Part shown: positions 12,501-17,762 of the stretch, piece by piece
How the letters are laid out: the number at the start of each line of letters is the position of its first letter
Position numbering within the stretch: the first letter of the stretch is position 1
Source of the DNA: Acanthaster planci
Lineage: Eukaryota > Echinodermata > Asteroidea > Valvatida > Acanthasteridae
Assembly: GCF_001949145.1 (NCBI RefSeq)
Contig: NW_019091371.1
Coordinates: 66,078-83,839 of the forward strand
Length of the DNA: 17,762 bases
Direction of reading: 5' to 3'
Position numbers and translations under genes: made by a program
The notes under the pieces: generated by a model
The model's input: only the letters and a program-made list of their open reading frames with translations
What the model was told of the DNA's origin: nothing
The model's database searches: none

Positions 12501-13640
12501 TAGGGTAGAATGTACGCCTTTTCAAGCCTAAGAAAAAATTTGAGAACATTCAGTTTATTTATGGTTTCCTAAAATCATGACATGTAGCCTCCTCAGAAGC
12601 TTGCAAACATTTAGTATACTCCATCCTGGGTTGATTTGCCTTTGAATAATATCAATTCATTGGATAATCAACTCAGAAGGGAGAACAATACATTTGTGCT
12701 GTGATTCAAGATTACACTTAACACCCCTACATGCATGACCCGGTGCCCAATCAAACTCAGACTGGAAGAGCAAAATCTTCCAAAATAACAACCCAGTTGT
12801 GTTCAGCATTACGTAAATGCTTGGCAAAGCCTTCAATATTTAAGACTTCCGTCAGGAATACTTCACGCAAGACAGGGGAAGAAGGTTCCAGTTTTTCTGT
12901 GTTAGATGTTCCTCTAGGCATTGCACTGTACTGTAGCCTAGGCCTGTGTTCACGGTTTGGATGTCGGACGACTCAACCGTTTGCCAACTCCACTTCGGAC
13001 AACTCGACCGTTTGCCAAGTCGTCCATTAGGACAATTCGACTTTGACTGAGAGACAACTCGACCAGTGAGATTTCTTCACATAATACAGTCGTTTTCCCA
13101 GTTCAAAATAGCGAAATTATTCAGTCAGATTGCAGCTCTACAAAAATCCTCAAATTCCAATGGAATGTGGTCACCGTCAACCTTGTGTGATAAAGATACC
13201 ACGCTTACCACTAAATCAGTTTCAAATTTTAAACTTTTAATTCGGACGTACAGGATTGACAAAAGTGGTGACACTTTTTCTCGTTCTGGATCAGTTTCCA
13301 AACGGAAACAGAGTCCCAACGGACGACTTGTCTCAACGGTCGACTTGTCTCTCCCTTTTCCGCACGGACGGTCGAGTTGTCTCAACGGTCGAGTGGTCCA
13401 AATTCAAGTTGGCAAACGGTCGAGTTGTCCGGACCCCCACGGTCTACATCATTACATGGTCTATCAGCCCAGTTTTTCACCGGTTTTACAGAAGTAATTC
13501 TGGAAATCACAGATTAACCCAAGCATTCATATGATTCTTAACACAACTGGATAGTTATTTCAAAGACTTTGGTGTTCCTGACCAACGCTGGTAGGGGTAT
13601 TAAAGTAAGATCTTTGGGCCTACTCACCATCGGTGGCCAT
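3429..13640 (-). CDS. THOC7: THO complex subunit 7 (THOC7), seven coding exons, complete
   Basis: Subunit of the nuclear THO complex, part of TREX, which couples transcription and splicing to mRNA export. In this family THOC7 is a mostly coiled-coil protein that pairs with THOC5. Join (minus strand): 13640-13628, 10555-10435, 9794-9667, 8759-8615, 6948-6882, 4552-4483, 3505-3429, giving 621 bp and 206 residues; the human protein is 204. Seen: DEVIRRRLLIEG at residues 5-16, GDDRRIN at 20-26, FIKWCNS at 32-38, the family signature RVRKNRQEYDALAKVI from about 110, RRKQFHVLIS from 162, and an acidic/Met-rich tail ending MGDK. Every junction has GT/AG and phases agree. The start codon has a good context (A at -3, G at +4). 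Introns are 3072, 640, 907, 1666, 2329 and 977 bp. Weak points are the donors of exon 2 (GTACCC) and exon 5 (GTTTGT). No AATAAA lies close downstream; minus-strand variants are CATAAA at 3005-3010 and ATTAAA at 2400-2405. Identification is by recalled family similarity, not a search. Confidence 0.95.
4483..4552 (-). CDS. THOC7: THOC7 coding exon 6
   Basis: Acceptor CTGCAG, donor GTGAGT. Encodes LEDRRKQFHVLISSIQELQ plus RILE (residues 159-181), aligned with human LELRRKQFHVLLSTIHELQ. The last base G starts codon 182, completed by exon 7. Confidence 0.95.
6882..6948 (-). CDS. THOC7: THOC7 coding exon 5
   Basis: Encodes KKLEELDKELSNL...LEQK (residues 136-158), a coiled-coil segment aligning with human KELEALGKELEHL. 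The acceptor TTTTAG is followed directly upstream by the 63/64-bp tandem array at 6951-7206, which repeats a pyrimidine tract plus TTTCAG. The donor is AAG|GTTTGT (non-consensus T at +3). Leaves in phase 0. Confidence 0.9.
6951..7206. repeat. Four-copy 63/64-bp tandem array repeating the THOC7 exon 5 acceptor region
   Basis: Units start at 6954, 7017, 7081 and 7145 (spacing 63, 64, 64) and are nearly identical, starting ATCATTAAATGGAAAA on the plus strand. On the THOC7 strand each unit contains TTCTTTGCTTTTTTTCC, then TTTAATGATTTCAG, a complete 3' splice-site-like module. AG dinucleotides fall at 7013-7012, 7077-7076, 7141-7140 and 7205-7204. The array abuts the true acceptor at 6950-6949. 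The exon-proximal unit has one fewer A in its A-run, making it 63 bp. Confidence 0.95.
7419..7690. repeat. Two degenerate copies of a GTGACCT-type interspersed repeat
   Basis: The words CATTGTGACCTTCACCC (about 7422) and CACTGTGACCTAGACC (about 7570) lie about 147 bp apart. Each is followed by a related body ending in TCTCAAGTTATCGGACTGGCAAAAG and TCTAAAGTTATTGCACTGACAAGA-like words (about 7527 and 7668). I recall similar 'GTGACCTTGACC ... AGTTATTGCAC' repeats as widespread in marine invertebrate genomes, but cannot name the family. It lies in THOC7 intron 4. Confidence 0.55.
8102..8424 (+). mobile_element. tRNA-derived SINE
   Basis: A polymerase III promoter is visible: box A-like TGGCCTAGCAGTTAGG (8108-8123) and box B-like GTTCAAATCC (8152-8161), 44 bp apart as in a tRNA gene. 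A ~220 bp body follows and ends in TTTGGCGCTATGTAC with an ATT-rich tail near 8424. Tails of the type GCGCTATATAAAT(ATT)n are known from LINE-mobilised SINEs. The cloverleaf is degraded and the box B is diverged, so it is not a working tRNA gene. No clear target-site duplication. It sits antisense in THOC7 intron 4. Confidence 0.6.
8615..8759 (-). CDS. THOC7: THOC7 coding exon 4 (signature exon)
   Basis: Acceptor CAACAG, donor GTGAGT. Encodes residues 88-136, including the nearly invariant RVRKNRQEYDALAKVI followed by QPDRRESM. This is the best-conserved part of the gene and the basis of its identification. It leaves in phase 2 (AA), completed by A from exon 5. Confidence 0.97.
9667..9794 (-). 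CDS. THOC7: THOC7 coding exon 3
   Basis: Acceptor TGTCAG, donor GTAAGG. Encodes residues 45-88 with TYQKMLSIL, EFAMEKTQLIHDMN and NYEELYSEI, corresponding to the QYQRMLSTL, EFSMGKTLLVYDMN and NYEKIYKEI blocks of the human protein. Enters in phase 2 and leaves in phase 1, matching both neighbours. Confidence 0.95.
9949..10175 (+). repeat. Dispersed repeat, copy A (THOC7 intron 2)
   Basis: About 75% similar by eye to 14125-14334 in the same orientation. Shared blocks include CGAAAGAAAGACAGGTGGTT, CTGGAATAAATTAGTTA, ACTCAGCGTGC and CCCTCTTTTG. There are no terminal inverted repeats, poly-A tail or ORF, so the class is unknown. This copy carries several GCGC words, including TGCGCATGAACTTGCGCA. 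Confidence 0.85.
10435..10555 (-). CDS. THOC7: THOC7 coding exon 2
   Basis: Acceptor TTAG before 10555. Encodes residues 5-45, including DEVIRRRLL, GDDRRIN and FIKWCNS, the conserved N-terminal block of the family. The donor AAAG|GTACCC has a poor +4 to +6 match. The frame continues open into the intron to a stop at 10203, so a retained-intron product is possible. Confidence 0.95.
12957..13437. mobile_element. Palindrome-rich inverted-repeat element (MITE-like)
   Basis: A 23-bp word starting CGGACAACTCGACCG (12996-13018) recurs as a perfect reverse complement at 13409-13431; a variant starting CGGACGACTCAACCG lies outside it at 12965-12987. The core word, GACAACTCGACC in one arm and GGTCGAGTTGTC in the other, recurs at 13030-13041, 13053-13064, 13321-13332, 13334-13349, 13369-13381 and 13383-13399. 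The flanks CACGGT (12951-12956) and CACGGT (13438-13443) could be a 6-bp target duplication. Open frames of up to 143 codons here are shadows of the repeat; no transposase is seen. It is in THOC7 intron 1. Confidence 0.75.
13628..13640 (-). CDS. THOC7: THOC7 coding exon 1 (start codon, 13 bp)
   Basis: Encodes MATD plus the first base of codon 5, followed by donor GTGAGTA. The phase-1 junction completes Asp with AC from exon 2, giving MATDDEVIR. This mirrors the TDDEVIRKRLL start of vertebrate THOC7. The ATG context AACATGG is favourable. The frame stays open upstream for 98 codons, but this Met is preferred because it matches the family's length. Confidence 0.85.
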
Positions 13641-13779
13641 GTTCCTTTTAGAGATTTTTGGCAGCGATATCTGATCTATACTAAACAAGCCGAATAGCGC
13701 CCTCTGTCGGTCTCCTCTGCTCCAAGTACAACAACGGTGTTCAAGTCGACCAGCTGCATAATGTGATGTGAGCGCTTTT

Positions 13780-13821
13780 CCAAATTTTCTGATAATTTTC
13801 CCAATTTTTCTGATAATTTTT
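13780..13821. repeat. 21-bp tandem duplication upstream of THOC7
   Basis: Two adjacent 21-bp units, CCAAATTTTCTGATAATTTT(C) and CCAATTTTTCTGATAATTTT(T), differ at two positions. They lie 140-181 bp upstream of the THOC7 start codon. The 12-mer CAGCTGCATAAT flanks them at 13751-13762 and 13823-13834. Confidence 0.85.
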
Positions 13822-14124
13822 TCAGCTGCATAATTTGCCCTGTGTCGAATTTTGGTGTCGAATGAGGCAGCCCTCATCCTACTTCCCTTGGTCAAATGTG
13901 ATCGGTCAGTGGGCGCAACTGGTCTATCATGCATACTGTGCTCTCACTTGATCTAGCAGGAATCTTGGCCCTTCCATTTTCAAAATTTAAAATCCTGAAT
14001 TAGATAAGGGGATTGGCTGATAGCAGAAAGATCGGTAGTTCACATTACAAGATGGGCCAATGGTGTAGCAATTGAGTGATGACTTATGCCCAACACTCTT
14101 AATGCCAATGCTATACGCCCCGAG

Positions 14125-14334
14125 CTGAAGTGCACCTTCTATCGGCGAAAGAAAGACAGGTGGTTACAAGCAGGTTCTTGCATGGGTTCTGCGTGTACAC
14201 AAAGACCCTACATGCTGGAATAAATTAGTTATGCATACTCAGCGTGCTTCGCGTATGTAATTGCGTGCCTCATCGCACCTATGTGGTGTGTACCAAAAAA
14301 CAAGCCCTCTTTTGGTCCAGAGAGGATGCTTGGC
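14125..14334 (+). repeat. Dispersed repeat, copy B (upstream of UXT)
   Basis: Second copy of the repeat at 9949-10175, starting CTGAAGTGCACC and ending near CCAGAGAGGATGC. It is slightly shorter, with small deletions in the GCGC-rich middle. It lies 270-480 bp before the UXT start codon, so it may contribute promoter or 5' UTR sequence. Confidence 0.85.
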
Positions 14335-14570
14335 ACTTCAAAAGAATGCCCTAGGCCGAGGTTTGCAGAAGACTACTTGAATTCATTGATCTGGGTAGCC
14401 ACCAGCTTAGTTTTGCTGAAGTGGTCTTGTAAAGAACTTTTGTATGGTTGTACCTTATTAATATTCATTTCTGGACTTTGCAGGACAGACATACAAGACA
14501 GACCATCATATGCTCACATGAACTTCAGATTGAAATTCCACTACATGTCAATGACTTAGTCTACCAACAT

Positions 14571-14603
14571 ATGTACGAAGTGATGTTGGTCCTAGTGATG
14601 TAA
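14571..14603 (+). other. Possible upstream ORF overlapping the UXT start (TAATG)
   Basis: An ATG at 14571 opens a 10-codon reading frame (MYEVMLVLVM). Its TAA at 14601-14603 shares one base with the UXT ATG at 14603-14605. It matters only if this segment is in the mature 5' UTR, which cannot be decided from sequence, because an acceptor-like CCTAG at 14591-14595 could exclude it. Confidence 0.3.
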
Positions 14604-14673
14604 TGGAGGGCGTATCCAGCAAGGTCACAGAATACGAGAAGTTTGTCAACGAAGTACTGAGGCGAGATCTACA
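14603..14673 (+). CDS. UXT: UXT coding exon 1
   Basis: Encodes residues 1-23 plus two bases (CA). The donor GTGAGT follows immediately. KVTEYEKFVNEVLRRDL matches the family's N-terminal helix. The frame is open upstream to a TGA at 14552, with no in-frame ATG between, so 14603 is the natural start. Confidence 0.9.
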
Positions 14674-16128
14674 GTGAGTGGATTACCTTCATAAATATTG
14701 TCCACCATATTGGCTTAATGCCAATGCCATTTTGTGCACTTGTATGAATTTCTCTTCTCCAGTGTTGCATATGTGACCCTTGATTCAGGTAAAGCTGAAT
14801 ATGGGGACTCTGTGCGATGGAGTTATGCACATCATGACATGTATTTTCTTGTAAATTAGCCTGGTGAATAAAGCACCATTCAGATGCAAACCAGTGTACT
14901 CTCACATATATCATACCGTATGATTTGCCCTTCACTTGCTCTGCTGGAATAAGCCACTAAATGCCACCTACATTTTCTTGCACAGTCTGAGATGCAAGTG
15001 GCATTACCTTTGTTGAATTCTTTTGTCTTGTATGTACGGTACATGCACGTGTGTATGTATTAGACACAAGTTGTGAACCATCAGTAACACTGTCTAAAAC
15101 CTTTTTTTTTACAGTTCAAAGTTGCATTTACTAATTAATTCCCCATAAAGGGAAGATGGCAAGAAAGCTTGGAGATATCCTTGCTTGTCATTTTACTATC
15201 TGTAGTGTGCTTCAGATCATGGAATATATGGCATAACTACTGTTTAAAATTTTGAAATGAAGGACACAACCTATAGTTAATTTGCTTTGAGTTCCCCCTT
15301 GAAAACATTGGTGAACATCTGGGTGTCCCCTCAGCACTTCTACCCTAGTAAGTAACACCACTGTATTCATCCTACATGTAATGCACGGACAAGCATGGAT
15401 TAGTGTGGACATGAAAATCAATATTGATAAGAACTGTACAAACACCAATATGAAACCAATCTGAACCGAAACCAATATCCGGTCAGTTTTCCATTTCAGT
15501 TCAGGATTGGATTTTGCATTTACAATTTACAGTCATCCGACTGACCATTGATTTTGTTATTAAAAATTAACATTTCCCTGATGCAAAGTCAGGTGGGTTG
15601 GGTGAGCCATATTAGAAATTAAAAAAAAACACAGTTCATGTATTGACTCTGGTTGTTATTACGCCAGAGTCACAGTGCCCAGTATGACCAAGATGGATGA
15701 ATTTCATTCTCATGATGTTAATTTCTACACTCCAGTCAGGACTGGCAAAGAGATACATTGCAACAGTTTGTGTGTTGCCACAATAGGGTTTATTCCGCAA
15801 ATAATTCATGCAAAGTGGAAAAGTTCTGGCGCAAAAAGTAGACAAATTATTGGATGATTGGGGGGGAAGGGTTGTCTGTTTGACCTTCCTTTTTATCAGG
15901 TTGGGTCAGATTTCTGAGCTCAGATCATTTTGAGGTTGGATGTGGTTCCTTTCTGTAATTTTTGGGAGGTTGAATTAGCCTGTTCAACTTGACCTTATGC
16001 AAATGTCCACTCCACATGATCTCATCTTGTTCTGTTTTTTTCCCAGGAAAGTCCTGGACGAGAGAGACCAAATTTATGAACAGGCTGCCCATTATCTGCA
16101 GTTGAAGACCACCATAGAAAAACTGCAG
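14603..16128 (+). CDS. UXT: UXT prefoldin-like subunit, first two coding exons (3' partial)
   Basis: UXT (ART-27) is a small alpha-type prefoldin-like protein. In animals it joins URI1 and other prefoldin-like subunits of the R2TP/PAQosome co-chaperone assembly and also acts as a transcription cofactor. Join 14603-14673 and 16047-16128 on the plus strand; the phase-2 junction (CA|G) gives Gln-24. The 51 residues read MEGVSSKVTEYEKFVNEVL, then RRDLQKVLDERDQIYEQAA, then HYLQLKTTIEKLQ. Human UXT has EKVLRYETFISDVLQRDLR followed by KVLDHRDKVYEQ, KYLQLRNVIERLQ. Splice sites are ACA|GTGAGT, TTTTTTTCCCAG|G and CAG|GTTAGC. This is the N-terminal coiled-coil helix. The beta-hairpin region and second helix, about 105 residues, were not found to the right edge and must lie outside. 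The chosen ATG gives a length close to human. It is divergent from THOC7. Confidence 0.93.
14674..16046 (+). other. UXT intron 1
   Basis: 1373 bp bounded by GTGAGT and CCCAG. AT-rich and without a convincing exon; the ORFs on both strands are not protein-like. No repeat that I can name. Confidence 0.7.
16047..16128 (+). CDS. UXT: UXT coding exon 2
   Basis: A strong pyrimidine tract (TCTGTTTTTTTCCCAG) precedes the exon. Encodes residues 24-51, including KVLDERDQIYEQ and YLQLKTTIEKLQ, the most recognisable UXT segment. The donor is CAG|GTTAGC, leaving in phase 0. Confidence 0.94.
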
Positions 16129-17254
16129 GTTAGCCACTATGGATAAGTCAGTTTTTGTACAAGCGAATAAATCCCTGATATGTGATTGATCACATGTCAT
16201 TGACTTGTTCTGAATAGTCAGGGATGCAACCAAGTCGACAAAGTCTCACTGGAGGGTAAAGACTAGGTTTTGAGAAAATTGCATTTGAACTTGAAGTTGG
16301 ATCTTTTCAAACGCTTATTTTGCATTCCTTTGACTTTACCAATGCTACTTCATGAAAGAGGGATCCTAAATGATGCAAAACTGTGAAATAATATTTGTAA
16401 AAGTAAATTAAAATTGTTTATTTTGTAAACAAACATGCTTGTCTGTTCTTGAAAATGATCAAATTTGTGTGACTTTTGTCCCTTCATGAAAAGGGCACAC
16501 AGTCCACCGTCAGGTGCAAAATTGTTACATTTGTAACATTTCCAGAGTCAAATTTGTCTCCTCGTGAAAATGGCAAACAAGGTTTACTCAGGGTTTTGTC
16601 CTTTATAGCTAACACTCTATCCATGGAAGACAAATATGTCTCTTCCTGAAAATGAAAACTGCAGTTAAGTTGAATTTTGCCCCACAGAGATCATTGTGAT
16701 TTTGGCTGATTTCAGTAGATTTGGTCAAACATGATCACACTGAGTAATAGGCATCACATAGCCTAGTTAAGTTTTGCAAAACCCTATAAGTTCTAAAAAA
16801 ACCCGTGATTTTGGGCCATTTTGTCTCTTTGTGAAAACGGTGACAAAATACACCTCATCAAAAATACTTTTGAATGAGGTTGGTACAGTTGAAGTTTTAT
16901 GATGTACCACACCTAAGGGCAGGGAAGGCACAGTCATGACTCTTTCTACAGAAAGACTAATTCACTCTCTTTTCGAAACTCGAAATCTTCTGGTTGCGTT
17001 TTTAGGCTCAGAATATTAAGGATTTATTCAGGCCTTGTATTAAACAATGAGCATTTCACATTTGAGAAGTGGAAAAGTATTCAGTGACAGATCTAATGTT
17101 CAGCTCCACGGGAAGCCATAGCTGACAATGCTTTCAATCCAAGACACCCTGTTTCACTCACATTCCATTACTTTCCTGCCCAACTTTCCTTTCTCAATTT
17201 TTTCCACTGTGCAAACTGTAGTCAATCTGGGCCAATGAATCCCCTCCGTACAGG
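16129..17254 (+). other. UXT intron 2, left part
   Basis: Starts with donor GTTAGC. I looked for the next UXT exon (a sequence like VDLGCNFFV followed by YVALGYGFFLE) and did not see it. The region contains a family of short degenerate repeats at 16439-16843 and a hairpin, TGTTACATTTGTAACA, at about 16523-16538. Confidence 0.6.
16439..16843 (+). repeat. Five degenerate ~25-bp repeats, consensus near TTTGTCTCTTCGTGAAAATG
   Basis: Copies at about 16439-16463, 16474-16498, 16553-16577, 16634-16657 and 16819-16843, spaced 35, 79, 81 and 185 bp. The best conserved part is TTTGTC(C/T)CTTC.TGAAAA.GG. The ~80 bp spacing of three copies suggests a decayed tandem array with a longer unit. Confidence 0.6.
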
Positions 17255-17630
17255 AAACAAAAAATCTATTGTTGGGCATAAACTTTGGCCTAGGCCCCCA
17301 ATTTTCACCTTTGGAAGAGATCATCCAATATACTAAGCCCACCCACTGCCATCTCGACAAGTCTATAGCTAACGAGATTCGTCTGCAAATCAATCAATCA
17401 ATCAATCAAGCCCTCTGGAAACACAAGACCGGCAAGCCCAACCTCTCAAGACAAGACCGGTTAGCCATCATATTGCTGCACCAAGACACATGCATCCACA
17501 TTCTCTGATCGATTGTCATGGACAAGACTAAGTATGACCCCCAAAATGATAGACATCCTCAACCCAGACTGCTACCATGTATTCCAGAAAGACCCCACAC
17601 CTTTCACTGAGAGAAAGGTGCAACACAAGC
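17255..17630 (+). pseudogene. Penelope-like retroelement reverse transcriptase fragment, decayed
   Basis: The plus-strand reading resembles the region before and into the reverse transcriptase domain of Penelope-like elements. LLLGINFGLGPQFSP matches the family's 'LLSKGLKFAPTP' type block. EEIIQ, ANEIRLQI and KPNLSRQDRLAI match the 'PNLTKEEREAL' block, and HQDTCIHIL matches the 'KDxxIxIL' block. A TGA at 17506-17508 follows, then IVMDKTKYD in the same frame, matching the usual 'ADKGxxxVVMDxxDY' with ADKG lost. A frameshift near 17545 leads to KMIDIL and QKDPTPF. Catalytic reverse transcriptase motifs lie beyond the visible part or are missing. Family memory only; no search was run. Confidence 0.6.
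17391..17409 (+). repeat. (AATC)n microsatellite
   Basis: CAATCAATCAATCAATCAA, a short tetranucleotide run inside the Penelope-like fragment. It adds SINQ-type residues to the reading frame and is likely a replication-slippage expansion. Confidence 0.85.
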
Positions 17631-17695
17631 TTTCTCCCTCCAGGGTTCGAGTAACATCTCCCATTCCTCGTACAGCAGTGGTGTATTTGAGTCCA

Positions 17696-17762
17696 TCACA
17701 AGTCCTGTCAGAAGTCCCCTTCACAAGTCCAGTCAGTGATCCCTTCACAAGGCCAGTCACTG
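17696..17762 (+). repeat. 24/25-bp tandem repeat cut by the window edge
   Basis: Units starting TCACAAGTCC, TCACAAGTCC and TCACAAGGCC lie at 17696, 17721 and 17745. Each is followed by (A/T)GTCA, and the first two also continue toward TCCCCT/TCCCT. The array continues past the window, so its length is unknown. Confidence 0.8.

Larger units (their letters stand above)
13641..14602. promoter_or_regulatory. Divergent THOC7-UXT intergenic region
   Basis: 962 bp separate the two start codons, so both promoters and 5' UTRs probably lie here. Visible content: a 21-bp tandem duplication (13780-13821) and a repeated 12-mer CAGCTGCATAAT (13751 and 13823) on the THOC7 side; one copy of a dispersed repeat (14125-14334) nearer UXT; and an acceptor-like TTTGCAG at 14478-14484 after TTATTAAT, which could close a 5' UTR intron of UXT. 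I see no clear TATA box or initiator, so the transcription starts cannot be placed. Confidence 0.5.

Noticed and set aside
13066-13534. Overlapping open frames of 143 and 92 codons (plus) and 86 codons (minus)
   Set aside because: They coincide with the inverted-repeat element; the translation is built from the repeated word and matches no protein.
17154-17393. 79-codon minus-strand open frame
   Set aside because: Antisense shadow of the Penelope-like fragment, with no family resemblance.
1-17762. CRISPR array, operon, phage or bacterial defence system
   Set aside because: The exon-intron structure and animal gene families exclude a prokaryotic source; the tandem array at 6951-7206 has no spacers.

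Overview
This is animal (metazoan) nuclear DNA, not prokaryotic. Coding sequence occurs as short exons with GT/AG borders and matching codon phases, spread through AT-rich, repeat-laden introns. No operons, Shine-Dalgarno sites or long ORFs are seen. The density of diverged repeats, a Penelope-like retroelement remnant, tRNA-derived SINE sequence and frequent TACATGTA-like words suggest a marine invertebrate, possibly an echinoderm, hemichordate or lancelet. That taxonomic placement is a guess.

Two genes are recognised. The first is THOC7 on the minus strand (13640 down to 3429). It encodes a THO/TREX mRNA-export subunit, and all seven coding exons (13, 121, 128, 145, 67, 70 and 77 bp) can be assembled into a 206-residue protein in which every splice phase agrees. 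The second is the 5' half of UXT on the plus strand (14603 rightward). It encodes a prefoldin-like alpha chaperone subunit; two coding exons giving 51 residues are visible and the rest lies beyond the right edge. The two genes are head to head with 962 bp between their start codons, so they may share a bidirectional promoter region.

Layout: 1-3428 lies downstream of THOC7. It holds one unrecognised candidate terminal exon on the minus strand (about 1567-1640), a hAT-like non-autonomous element (2791-3116) and otherwise nothing I can name. 3429-13640 is THOC7. Its introns carry a palindrome-rich inverted-repeat element (12957-13437), one copy of a ~225 bp dispersed repeat (9949-10175), a tRNA-derived SINE (8102-8424), a GTGACCT-type repeat pair (7419-7690) and a four-copy 63/64-bp tandem array (6951-7206). 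That array duplicates the 3' splice-site region of coding exon 5. 13641-14602 is the divergent intergenic region, with a second copy of the dispersed repeat (14125-14334). 14603-17762 is the start of UXT and its introns, with five short degenerate repeats (16439-16843), a Penelope-like reverse transcriptase remnant (about 17255-17630) and the beginning of a 24/25-bp tandem repeat at the right edge.

I did not find a new multi-gene system. The most interesting structure is the tandem duplication of the THOC7 exon 5 acceptor. Only the exon-proximal 63-bp copy would give an in-frame, stop-free 21-residue insertion; the 64-bp outer copies would lead to a stop.
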